Made by a program: the position numbers and the translations under genes. The notes below the pieces were generated by a model. That model searched no databases and had not been told where the DNA came from. It saw nothing but the letters and a program-made list of their open reading frames with translations. A stretch of DNA of 64,000 bases from GCA-002733465 sp965230525 (lineage in GTDB: Bacteria > Pseudomonadota > Gammaproteobacteria > Enterobacterales > Kangiellaceae). Shown one piece after another: positions 1 through 8,295 of this stretch (within the stretch, counting starts at the first letter, position 1; each line of letters starts with the position of its first letter). The DNA lies in the NCBI GenBank assembly GCA_965230525.1, contig OZ246008.1:2418001-2482000 (forward strand), given 5' to 3'.

Positions 1-1
1 G

Positions 2-142
2 AAAACTGGCGTGTATAACCGTAGAGGGACCACCGGTACTCGTGTTGGTGACAAAAAATGTGGCCAGCTAGGAAGTAAATGTCGTGTACAAAAGGCTGAT
101 AGTTATTCGTTTCAGTTGACTTTTACATCGACGTTGCAATAG
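2..142 (+). CDS. C-terminal fragment of an unknown protein
   Basis: An open frame enters from the left edge in frame 2 and stops with TAG at 140-142, giving about 46 residues. The fragment is basic and contains two cysteines in a GDKKCGQLGSKC stretch, then ends in a hydroxyl-rich strand-like tail (SFQLTFTSTLQ). That composition fits the end of a secreted or surface protein, but nothing specific is recognised and the frame could be fortuitous because only the tail is visible. The following 150 bases up to the TRAP operon hold a hairpin (arms 199-206 and 214-221) with no T-tract and no other gene. Confidence 0.4.
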   Translation, partial: KTGVYNRRGTTGTRVGDKKCGQLGSKCRVQKADSYSFQLTFTSTLQ

Positions 143-292
143 TACAGCGATTTAATCGTCTTACACCAACGACAATGATTTTCTATTAAGAGGCTATTGG
201 CGACTATAGAGTTTAGTCGCCTAGTTCATAGGCTAGATTTCAGAAGTTAATCGGCCTTTCTTGTTTTCAATTAGAATCAGTATTATTGCTTA

Positions 293-1573
293 TCAGTAAA
301 TAATCAACTTCTCTGGGAATGCGATAACTAATCCTAAAACCAACATTTGAATGAGAATAAATGGGATCACACCTTTATAAATCGTAGTGGTTTTGATTGA
401 TTTTGGGGCAACGCCCTTTAGATAAAATAAGCTAAATCCAAACGGTGGTGAGAGAAAAGAGGTTTGTAGATTCATTGCGATTAAAATAGCAAACCAAACC
501 ATATCGATGTTTAAGGCCATGGCGATTGGCGCTAAGATAGGTACCACCAAAAACGCAATCTCAATAAAGTCGATAAAAAAACCTAAGATAAGAATGGCAA
601 TCATGGCTAAGAAAATAAACGTCCATTTTTCACCTGGTAAGCCCAGAATGAAATCTTCAACTAAATAATCGCTACCTGAATAGCTAAACACCATTGAAAA
701 AGCTGTTGCGCCGATTAATACTGCAAAAATCATAGATGAAACCTTCACGGTTTCAAGCGCGCTTTGCTTGACTTGCTTAACTGAAAATCCTGAGTAAAAA
801 CTCGATAAAACCATTGCCCCAATGGCGCCGAGTGATGATGATTCGGTGGGGGTGGCAACTCCACCAAAAATTGAACCAAGAACTGCAACAATTAAGATGA
901 GCGGTGGAACCACATCGATTAATGCTTGTTTAATTAATGCTCCTTTATCTTCATCAATTTGTAAAGGTGGACAGTATTCCGGCTTAATTTTTCCTAACCC
1001 GAGAATGTAAAGTGCATAGCAAAATATCAATAAGGCGCCGGGAATTACCGCAGCTTGAAATAAATCGCCAACTGAGATCCCCATTACATCGCCAAGAATA
1101 ATTAGAATGATTGATGGAGGAATAATTTGCCCCAATGTGCCTGATGCGCAAATCACTCCCGTTGCAGTAGGCTGGTGGTAGTTATTCTTTAACATGACCG
1201 GTAGTGAGATAACACCCATCGCGACAACGCTTGCACCGACCACACCGGTCGAAGCTGCTAACAGGGCCCCAACCACGATAGTAGAAATGGCAACACCGCC
1301 CGAGATCCCGCCGAAGAGTTTTGCCGATGATTCAAGCATTCGCTCCGCTAAGCCGGATTTTTGCAGCACCACGCCCATATATACAAACATTGGAATGGCC
1401 ATAAGGGTGGTATTTTCCATAATGCTCATTATTCGATAAGGCATAAAAGAAAAGAGATCCGGTCCCATGGTGATTAAACCAACAATGAGGGAAACACCGG
1501 CAAAGGTATAGGCGACTGAATAGCCAGCAAAAAGTAATAAAAGAGCAACAACAAATAGTATGATTCCGACCAT
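293..1573 (-). CDS. dctM: TRAP transporter large permease (DctM family)
   Basis: This is the large membrane subunit of a tripartite ATP-independent periplasmic transporter, which imports organic acids using an ion gradient. The 426 residues are hydrophobic throughout with about a dozen membrane segments. They carry landmarks of the family: an early MAIPMFVYMG stretch, a GQIIPPSI turn, GVATPTESS in the middle, and QTSFLSPPFGF near the end. Length is normal for DctM. Its ATG overlaps the stop of the small permease by one base (TAATG), so the two are translationally coupled. It is the last gene of the DctP-DctQ-DctM operon. The family is certain; the substrate is not known. Confidence 0.95.
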   Translation of the reverse strand: MVGIILFVVALLLLFAGYSVAYTFAGVSLIVGLITMGPDLFSFMPYRIMSIMENTTLMAIPMFVYMGVVLQKSGLAERMLESSAKLFGGISGGVAISTIVVGALLAASTGVVGASVVAMGVISLPVMLKNNYHQPTATGVICASGTLGQIIPPSIILIILGDVMGISVGDLFQAAVIPGALLIFCYALYILGLGKIKPEYCPPLQIDEDKGALIKQALIDVVPPLILIVAVLGSIFGGVATPTESSSLGAIGAMVLSSFYSGFSVKQVKQSALETVKVSSMIFAVLIGATAFSMVFSYSGSDYLVEDFILGLPGEKWTFIFLAMIAILILGFFIDFIEIAFLVVPILAPIAMALNIDMVWFAILIAMNLQTSFLSPPFGFSLFYLKGVAPKSIKTTTIYKGVIPFILIQMLVLGLVIAFPEKLIIY

Positions 1574-2124
1574 TACACATCCACCTTGGTTTGACGATTT
1601 GAGTCGGCGTTTTCGGACGATAAACTCAATGACGGATCACGAATAATCGCAATTTGTTGTAACACCACTTGCAACAAGCACAAGACCACAAACAATGAAG
1701 AAATAGGGATCACCGAGCGAATTATCCAACGGTGTGGTAGCCCTCCCGGATCGGCGCTGCCTTCGTTCATCTCATAAGCTTCCAGCGCGTAACCATAACC
1801 GTAATAAATAATCAGCAGTGTGATCGGCAGTGCCAGAAAAACTGAGCCAAATAGATTAATCCAAGCTTTGATTGGTGGAGAAAAGTTATCGTAAAAAACA
1901 TCAACTCTAACGTGGGCGTCTTCTTTTAAAGTGTAGCCGATGCCAAACATAAACATGGCGGCAAAAAAGTGCCATTCGAGTTCCTGCATACCGATGCTGA
2001 CATCATCAAATAGGTATCGCATAATCACATCGTAAAAAACATTGGCAAGCATCAGTAGCATAAGCAACGCGCAAAATGCACCAACAATGTCGATCAGTTT
2101 AGTGAGGTAGAGTCTAAAGCGCAT
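1573..2124 (-). CDS. dctQ: TRAP transporter small permease (DctQ family)
   Basis: This is the small membrane subunit of the TRAP transporter, pairing with the large permease in the inner membrane. The 183 residues show four hydrophobic segments: around 12-35, the region with LEWHFFAAMFMFGIGYTL, a segment near 90-110, and one near 135-160. The E-W-H and DAHVRVDVFYD signatures typical of DctQ are present. It lies 184 bases downstream of the binding-protein gene and overlaps the large permease by one base. The tail of about 20 residues beyond the last membrane segment is polar and weakly conserved in such proteins. Fusion to the large permease, seen in some homologues, is absent here. Confidence 0.93.
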   Translation of the reverse strand: MRFRLYLTKLIDIVGAFCALLMLLMLANVFYDVIMRYLFDDVSIGMQELEWHFFAAMFMFGIGYTLKEDAHVRVDVFYDNFSPPIKAWINLFGSVFLALPITLLIIYYGYGYALEAYEMNEGSADPGGLPHRWIIRSVIPISSLFVVLCLLQVVLQQIAIIRDPSLSLSSENADSNRQTKVDV

Positions 2125-2200
2125 GCGGATAATTTTTGTTCTTTTATTTGAGTGGCCGAGATTATACTACATGGATGCAGATTATCCATTTTACATCTCT

Positions 2201-2266
2201 GCCGGACTGAAGTCCGACCTTTACCGGATTTGAAAATGGTTTGTAGGTCTGACTTTAGTCTGAGGC
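2201..2266. repeat. REP-like palindromic repeat pair
   Basis: Two short imperfect palindromes sit between the TRAP binding-protein and small-permease genes. The first has arms GGACT/AGTCC (2204-2215). The second is the related TGTAGGTCTGACTTTAGTCT at 2242-2261, in opposite orientation. The same core (GTAGGTCG..CTTCAG..CGAC) recurs at 25518-25538. The layout of inverted palindromes between cistrons of an operon resembles REP/BIME elements, which often adjust relative mRNA stability. Calling it a family is inference from these few copies. Confidence 0.45.
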
Positions 2267-2308
2267 GGCACTGATGGGTTCCCCCAGGGTGGGGTGACGG
2301 GCTTTGCT

Positions 2309-3409
2309 TTATTCCTTCGAATCGTAGCTATCCAAGTAAGCTCTGTCTGAAAAATTAGTCCAAGCTCTGACTTTTTGTCCATAGCTATGAATAGAATCAA
2401 GGATTTTTTTACTCATTGGATCTTTCGCCGCAAATTGGTCAAGTAACTTTTTGTTGGCCATTTTTATTGCTTGCATTACCGGCTCTGGGAACGTCTTAAT
2501 TTTCACGTTGGGATATTCGCTTTGAATGGTTGCAAGATTCACTGCGCTTTCGTGCATGGAGTGTGCATACATGTCGTAGGCAGCGGCTTTCATTGCGACC
2601 TTTAGAATTTGCTGAAGATCGGCAGGTAGGCTTTGATACGCTCGCTGGTTAACCATAAATTGCAATTCCGTAGCTGGTTCATGCCATCCGGTGTAGTAGT
2701 AGGGGGCTATTTTATGAAAACCCATACGAAGGTCGAGTGAAGGGCCGACCCACTCTAGTGCGTCGATTGTATTTCGTTCTAATGCGGTATAAAGCTCTCC
2801 AGAAGGAATATTGGTAGGTTTAGCACCCAACTCAGCTAGCACTTCACCGGCAAAGCCAGGTATGCGCATTTTTAGCCCTTTAAGATCATCCACCGTATTG
2901 ATCTCTTTGCGAAACCAGCCACCCATTTGATTGCCGGTATTTCCGCCTGGAAAGGAGAGAATGCCGTATTTGTCATAGACTTCTTTCATTAGTTGCTCAC
3001 CACCGCCGTAATAAAACCAGCTGTATTGCTCGGGGGTGGTCATGCCGAAAGGCAATGTAGTAAAAAACATGGTGTTAATGTCTTTACCTTTCCAATAATA
3101 GGAAGCGGAATGGCCCATTTGATATTGGCCGTTTTTGACAAAGTCGAAGATGCCTAAAGCCGACTTATGACGGTTAGCAGAATCAATTCGAATAAGTAGT
3201 CGGCCGTTGGACATTTCTTTTACCATTTTGGCCATGTTTTTGGTGGCATCTCCAAAAATAGGAAAGTTAGGGCCCCAAGTTTCGGCCAATCGCCAGCGAT
3301 AGACTTTGTCGGCTGCGAAGGCTGCGCTACTTATTGAGAGCAAAAGAATAGTGATGACAGATTGAATAAATACTTTTATAGAATTGGGGGCCTGCGATAA
3401 ACGCGACAT
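2309..3409 (-). CDS. dctP: TRAP transporter periplasmic substrate-binding protein (DctP, TakP-like)
   Basis: This is the periplasmic receptor that delivers ligand to the TRAP permease. Residues 1-33 form a signal peptide ending near AAFAAD. The mature part has the DctP fold landmarks: an AETWGPNFP start, GLKMRIPGFAGEVL around the ligand-gating arginine, and the EWVGPSLD, GF and YYTGWHEP series. The last of these is characteristic of the 2-oxoacid/lactate-binding TakP subgroup, so a 2-oxo- or 2-hydroxyacid substrate is likely, but that is inference. A GGAG ribosome site precedes the ATG. It is first in the operon and is separated from the permease genes by palindromic repeats, a common way to keep the receptor in excess. 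Confidence 0.92.
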   Translation of the reverse strand: MSRLSQAPNSIKVFIQSVITILLLSISSAAFAADKVYRWRLAETWGPNFPIFGDATKNMAKMVKEMSNGRLLIRIDSANRHKSALGIFDFVKNGQYQMGHSASYYWKGKDINTMFFTTLPFGMTTPEQYSWFYYGGGEQLMKEVYDKYGILSFPGGNTGNQMGGWFRKEINTVDDLKGLKMRIPGFAGEVLAELGAKPTNIPSGELYTALERNTIDALEWVGPSLDLRMGFHKIAPYYYTGWHEPATELQFMVNQRAYQSLPADLQQILKVAMKAAAYDMYAHSMHESAVNLATIQSEYPNVKIKTFPEPVMQAIKMANKKLLDQFAAKDPMSKKILDSIHSYGQKVRAWTNFSDRAYLDSYDSKE

Positions 3410-3576
3410 AGAAAAGCTCCTGGTTATAATTCGCTGATGTAAGCGAGCTAGAGTCTGAAATAATTTTTAAAGATAACAACTGCGCCCCAAAATAACAACT
3501 GAGCTAAACAATGACAACCTAGCCATAAATTAACCGGCGTCCGTAAACAACAAGTCCACCGATTTTGCCATAAGGT

Positions 3577-4227
3577 TCACGCTTTATCATTGGGTTGAGT
3601 CAATATTGGCGTGATTAAGTGCTCAGCAAAGTGAACTCCTTGGTTTGGCAGCAGTTGAAACTGTTTAACGGTGCCATGCCACTCAAAACTTAACTGATGG
3701 CTATGCAAATAGCCTCGGTCTGCGGCACTACCGCCATAGCGAATGTCGCCCAGAATGGGAGCGCCTATGGCTTTAAGTGCAACCCGTATCTGATGAGTTT
3801 TACCTGTGGTGGGTTTTACAACAAATAATCGAATGCCCGGCGAAGCGGGGTAACTTTTAAACTCAGTGTAGGCGGAGTTATCGCGGGAACGTAAAAGCTT
3901 CCAACTTCCGGATCTTGATTTGGCCATATCGCCAATCACTTTGCCCATTTTCTTTTTTGGCTTCTTATCCGAAAGCGCTATGTATTGTTTATCAATGAGG
4001 CGAGATTCAAATAGGTGACCAAATTGGGCGGCGGCTTCCTTGGTTTTAGCAAAAATAACCAAGCCCGAGGTCAATTTGTCGAGTCGGTGGACTGGCCAAA
4101 GCTTGCAATTGAGTTGATTCGACAGGCTAGTATGCAGGCCATCAACTTGTTGTTCTTGATGAAATGAAAGGCCAGACGGTTTATTGGCTATTATAAATTC
4201 CGAGTTGTTTTCGAGGATAGGAATCAA
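3577..4227 (-). CDS. RluA-family RNA pseudouridine synthase
   Basis: The protein isomerises uridine to pseudouridine in structured RNA. At 216 residues it is a compact RluA-type enzyme with no S4 domain. It opens with the family start (DNEFIIANKPSG-like, here NSEFIIANKPSG) and carries the catalytic HRLDKLTSG motif with its aspartate, then the conserved KTHQIRVAL and LGDIRYGG segments. It resembles the TIGR01621 branch, whose RNA target is not settled. The start is a TTG at 4227; no ATG lies near, and the family start lies close, so TTG is accepted. It stands alone, with no operon partner. Confidence 0.85.
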   Translation of the reverse strand: MIPILENNSEFIIANKPSGLSFHQEQQVDGLHTSLSNQLNCKLWPVHRLDKLTSGLVIFAKTKEAAAQFGHLFESRLIDKQYIALSDKKPKKKMGKVIGDMAKSRSGSWKLLRSRDNSAYTEFKSYPASPGIRLFVVKPTTGKTHQIRVALKAIGAPILGDIRYGGSAADRGYLHSHQLSFEWHGTVKQFQLLPNQGVHFAEHLITPILTQPNDKA

Positions 4228-4687
4228 GCTTAATGTCTTTAAGAGTGCTCTGAAGAGCCTAGATTATAACTTAGCTGGCAGGTCGATTTGAGAGATTTTG
4301 GCAAACGTCGCACAAATTGACTGAAACTATTTTTTTATTTCTGAGTCTTTTTAGGTAATATTACCTAACTGCTCACTGATTCTCGGCAATATTTTTCGTT
4401 GTATTGAAATGGTGCGCATCGCATAATTCGGGCTTAGTAAGCCATATTGTTAGGTTTAGGTATTAAATTTTAACGGTTTTATACCAAAATCTTTACCCAG
4501 TGGGCGAACAGCGAACTATAATATAACCAGCTACCTCGTTAATACAACAAGGTGTGGAAGGTCAGAGGACCCTTTTAAGTATTTAGTCAATGACAAGCAA
4601 TAGACTAGTGTACCCAAGGGGCATATCAAGGAATTTAAGGAATAAGATAATGTGGCTAGAAATGGAAGTTAAACAACGGAGATGGCG
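4228..4687. other. Intergenic region upstream of the CheY-like gene
   Basis: About 460 bases between two divergent genes hold no convincing reading frame. The stretch is AT-rich near 4320-4480 and contains an ACAACAAGGTGTGG tract near 4543-4556. It presumably carries the promoters for the pseudouridine synthase and the receiver protein, but I could not assign a clear -35/-10 pair. Confidence 0.4.
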
Positions 4688-5056
4688 ATGGCGCTAATCA
4701 TGCTAGTTGATGATGATCCGCAAATGCTCCGTCTGTTAAGTGATGTTATCGACTTAGATGGGCATCAAGCCATTTTGGCCGAAGACGGTGAAGTTGCGCT
4801 CAACTATTTTAAAGAGCAAACCCCGGATATGGTTATTACCGATATCCTTATGCCCAATAAAGAGGGGCTAGAATTCATATCTGAAGTAAGAGAGCTCCAT
4901 CCTGAACTGAAAATTATCGCCTATTCAGGCGGAGGCTCAACCGACCCTGAAAGTTACCTAGAGTTTGCCAGTGGAATGGGGGCAAATCGAGTATTTACTA
5001 AACCAATGCCGTTAGCAGAGCTGAGGGCGCAAATTAAGCAACTGCTGTCTGAATAA
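4688..5056 (+). CDS. Single-domain response regulator (CheY-like)
   Basis: A stand-alone receiver domain of about 122 residues with no output domain. The acidic pocket (VDDD), the phospho-acceptor aspartate (VITDILMP), the serine switch (AYSGG) and the conserved lysine (FTKP) are all present, so it should be phosphorylatable. ATG 4688 is chosen over ATG 4682 because the GGAG at 4677-4680 is seven bases before it, but only one base before 4682. It ends 168 bases from the 3' end of a convergent kinase homologue that has itself lost key residues, so its real phosphodonor is probably elsewhere in the genome. Its partner is unknown. Confidence 0.88.
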   Translation: MALIMLVDDDPQMLRLLSDVIDLDGHQAILAEDGEVALNYFKEQTPDMVITDILMPNKEGLEFISEVRELHPELKIIAYSGGGSTDPESYLEFASGMGANRVFTKPMPLAELRAQIKQLLSE

Positions 5057-5224
5057 TTCTGCTTACTGATTAATACTGCTTACTGAATAATACCGCTTAC
5101 TAAACCGTACATCATTTCTTCAATTAGCGCTGAGAGTTGATCCGTTTAGCATGTCTGTCAATCCGGCAAGTCTAAGCCAATAATTACAACTCAACTGAAA
5201 ATGAGATGCCCCGAAGGGCGAGCA

Positions 5225-6961
5225 CTACTCTTTGTAGGCAACGGTAAACCAAAACTGGCTACCTTCTCCAACTTCACTGACCACGCCAATTTCTCCTCCC
5301 ATCAATTCAGCCAATCTTTTGGAAACGATTAACCTTAATCGACCGGTGAAGCTACTGTTACTCAGTTTGGTCGTTTGCTCTAGCGAGTCGAAAAGTTCTT
5401 TTTGGGCGGCCGGTGAGATGCCAATACCGGTATCAGAAATTGTGAAACGAAGTAATTTGTCACCTGCCTTTGCAGTCAGATCAGCATACAGAGAAACTTC
5501 ACCGGTTTTGGTAAAGCGTATTGCATTACCTAAAAGGTTACGCAATATTTGTTTAATACGATACTCGTCAGCTGTGACTAACTCGGGCATATCAGGTGCG
5601 CTGCTAGCTTGCAGCGAAAGTCCTTTTTCATTGGCGAAGTGAGACAACTCAGAAGATAGTTCATCTACGAGTTCGCGTACACTAAACTTTTTCGGTTTGA
5701 GCCGCAGCATATTGGCGTCGAGCTTTGAGAAGTCGAGAATATTATTTAAGTTGTTAACTAAAGTACGTGTCGATCGTTTGGCGATAGTGAGCAATTGTCT
5801 AGGTTCCGGATCGAACGGATATTCGGAAAGCAGCTTGAGCATACTGACGACTGATTTCATTGGGGTAGTGATTTCATCTCCCATTCGGGACAGAAATTCA
5901 GACTTTAGTCGCGGGGCTGCGACCGCGGTATCCCGCTCGCTCTCAATGTTACTTTTAACTTGTTGCAGCAATTCTTGGCTTTCTTGTAGCTTTCTAACAT
6001 CGATGGCAAGCGCCTTTTTCTGCTGAGACAATTGTTCCAGCCGCGTTCGGATGGCCTGAGAGCACTCGAGCAGTGCCATATCACCGTTACTATTTTGTAC
6101 GGCCGTGAGGCGTTTTATCTGTTCTGCTATTGGGAGATCAATATTTAAAGTTTGATTTAATATTTGCAATGAGCTTTGGATTTTTTGGATTTGCTGCCAA
6201 ACAAAGAACAGTGCGCCCAAAACAATAATGATAGCTAACGCTATCATCCATAGGCTACCACCCACGGAGGCTGAGTTTTTTGCTACTAAGCGCAATTGCC
6301 ATTGATTGGCTTCAAGCTGCTTGGGCCAATCAATATCATGCAGTTTATGTTCGTTTATATTGGTGGTTGCATCAGAGCTCGAGGCGAATAGCGCACCATC
6401 CTTTAGCATCACAACAGGATTACGCGCTAAGAAATGAAAGCGTTTCAGCAGCGTTTCATCAATCGACTTAATGCCGATTAAATGGCCAACAATCTCATTT
6501 TCTACGGTCTTAATCGGCTCAATCAGAATGATAGAGGGTATTTGATTGAAGACTTGCAGCACTTTTAGTGAGCGTTGATTTTTGTATACCCGGGCAATCG
6601 GTTCTTCAAGCTCGCTCATCTGCGCCGTTTGTTGTCCCAAACGAGTGTAGTATTGGTTGGTTTTTTTTGAGTGGATTGCCAAAGAGGTCAATCCCGCCGC
6701 TCGATAAATATCAATTTGAGTTGAAAGGTGCTGCGACCAATCGCTTTCACTTCCAGTTTGCCAGATCGAGCTATTAGACAATTTGGTGAGGCCATATGCT
6801 AATGCATTGATATTATTGGATAATTCATCAGAAACTTGGCCTGCAGCTTCACTTGGAGAGCTAAAATCACTGGTTGAGCCGCCAGACTTTAAGAGCAGTA
6901 GAAGTGTTAATAATCCTCCCGCAACAGCGATGGCAAGCAGTGATTTATAGGATGGTGACAT
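5225..6961 (-). CDS. Membrane histidine-kinase homologue with substituted catalytic residues
   Basis: The architecture is an N-terminal membrane helix (about residues 6-24), a periplasmic sensing region of some 200 residues, a second helix near 240-260, a coiled linker, then HisKA-like and HATPase-like domains. In the H-box the sequence reads MGDEITTPM where active kinases have S-H-E, so the phospho-acceptor histidine is aspartate (codon 5876-5878). The N-box (RIKQILRNLLGNAIRF) and G1 (DTGIGIS) look intact, but the ATP-lid GTGLGL is replaced by TGRLRL (5330-5347). It is therefore probably a pseudokinase. ATG 6961 is chosen because GGAG lies six bases upstream; a TTG at 6973 is the alternative. 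A tiny GCCC-CGAA-GGGC hairpin follows the stop. Confidence 0.85.
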   Translation of the reverse strand: MSPSYKSLLAIAVAGGLLTLLLLLKSGGSTSDFSSPSEAAGQVSDELSNNINALAYGLTKLSNSSIWQTGSESDWSQHLSTQIDIYRAAGLTSLAIHSKKTNQYYTRLGQQTAQMSELEEPIARVYKNQRSLKVLQVFNQIPSIILIEPIKTVENEIVGHLIGIKSIDETLLKRFHFLARNPVVMLKDGALFASSSDATTNINEHKLHDIDWPKQLEANQWQLRLVAKNSASVGGSLWMIALAIIIVLGALFFVWQQIQKIQSSLQILNQTLNIDLPIAEQIKRLTAVQNSNGDMALLECSQAIRTRLEQLSQQKKALAIDVRKLQESQELLQQVKSNIESERDTAVAAPRLKSEFLSRMGDEITTPMKSVVSMLKLLSEYPFDPEPRQLLTIAKRSTRTLVNNLNNILDFSKLDANMLRLKPKKFSVRELVDELSSELSHFANEKGLSLQASSAPDMPELVTADEYRIKQILRNLLGNAIRFTKTGEVSLYADLTAKAGDKLLRFTISDTGIGISPAAQKELFDSLEQTTKLSNSSFTGRLRLIVSKRLAELMGGEIGVVSEVGEGSQFWFTVAYKE

Positions 6962-7127
6962 AGTGGACTCCAAAATTAGTTAATTGTTTATTTATTGTTG
7001 TTATGATGTTCAGCATTGACATGATTGTTACCTAAAGCCAATTGCGATTAACTACTTAGTTATTTTGAAAAGTATTGAATTATTTATTAGAGTATCAGAA
7101 CATTTCGGTTAATTCTGATGCTAAAAC

Positions 7128-8126
7128 TCAATTTGTGACAGAAGTTTGAGTTTGCAACTCTAAGCGTTTAATCTGCTTAAAGAGCTTTTCATGCTCAGGT
7201 AAACAACAGCCTAAAAGAGTCGCTTTGTTAAGTATATATCCTGTTATGAAATCTATCTCAGTTTTTCGCCCCATTAAAATATCTTGTCGCATCGATGAAG
7301 AATTTTTGGCGGTAAGTTGCGCTACCTGAAGCGCTTTATCGGCTAAATTCTGCCAGTTGAAATGCTTACCCACTAAAACAGGCAGCATTGGTTCCAGTTC
7401 TTTGGCGAGAGTGTAAAGTTTCTGTTTGAGCTTCAAATTATTGGCTATTTCACCATTTTCTACGTTGTGAATCGCGGTAAGCGGGTTGATCAAGGTGTTA
7501 ACTAACAATTTAATATGTAGATTTTGTAAATGGTTGTCGCTCCAAACCACCTCGGGAAGTGCTTGATTTAACTGATTGACCAACGGCATCACCTGCGCGC
7601 GAGTCTGATCTGCCTGTCCATGCGGTGGCGGCATATTAGATTGAGCTTGTTGCTCTGCCATTAGCACTGATGGTTGAATGTCTCCAATCTGCGTCTGCCC
7701 CAATCCAGTATGTTTCACAATCAAGTGAGAGTTATCGTTTGAACGCGAAAGTCGAGCCGCTTGCGTGGTGGCGGCCTGATAGACCGGAAAGAGGCTTTTT
7801 TGTTGAGCTAGCTCGATTAAACCGAGTCCATTCATCATCAGCACTAGACATTTCGGTTTGCATTGGTTTATCACCAGTTGCTCAAGCACTGATTTCAACG
7901 CTGGCGCTTTGACACAAACGATAGCCGCTGCATCAGAAGTTAAACAGGATAAGGCCAAAGGTTTGGAGCGGAACTCATATTTAAAGCTAGGCGCGGACAA
8001 GGTCACTTGATAAGCGGGTTTGTCAGAATGGGAGTAAAGTTGATTGGGGATTTTCGCACGGCTCAAATACCCAGACCACAGGTGCCCCATGCTACCATCG
8101 CCAATGATATTAATTTTTGCGTGCAT
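7128..8126 (-). CDS. panE: 2-dehydropantoate 2-reductase family protein (PanE-like)
   Basis: The family reduces ketopantoate to pantoate with NADPH in pantothenate and coenzyme A synthesis. The N-terminal Rossmann motif is GDGSMG at about residues 9-14. The mid-region VKAPALKSVLEQL and the C-terminal helical signature IKLLVNTLINPLTAI with its lysine match PanE, as does RQDILMGRKTEIDFI. The length of 332 is slightly above E. coli PanE, with an insertion near 170-185 (SNMPPPHGQ). The gene is monocistronic. Paralogous reductases of this family act on other 2-oxoacids, so the physiological role is probable rather than proven. Confidence 0.85.
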   Translation of the reverse strand: MHAKINIIGDGSMGHLWSGYLSRAKIPNQLYSHSDKPAYQVTLSAPSFKYEFRSKPLALSCLTSDAAAIVCVKAPALKSVLEQLVINQCKPKCLVLMMNGLGLIELAQQKSLFPVYQAATTQAARLSRSNDNSHLIVKHTGLGQTQIGDIQPSVLMAEQQAQSNMPPPHGQADQTRAQVMPLVNQLNQALPEVVWSDNHLQNLHIKLLVNTLINPLTAIHNVENGEIANNLKLKQKLYTLAKELEPMLPVLVGKHFNWQNLADKALQVAQLTAKNSSSMRQDILMGRKTEIDFITGYILNKATLLGCCLPEHEKLFKQIKRLELQTQTSVTN

Positions 8127-8295
8127 TTATCGGCTATCTCGACTTATGTCTCTACTGTTTAACTCGGGACTGGCGCTAATAGGCGCTAATTTGGCGGGTA
8201 ATGCCTTGTACTTTGCAGCAAAGTTATACTATATCGAGCTTGCCGATTCTAGTAATATCCCTGAATAGTGGGAAAACTCAGAAAAGAGTCATTAG

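Noticed and set aside
8044..8268. A 74-codon plus-strand frame between panE and ampG
   Set aside because: It lies mainly antisense to the panE start and has no ribosome site.
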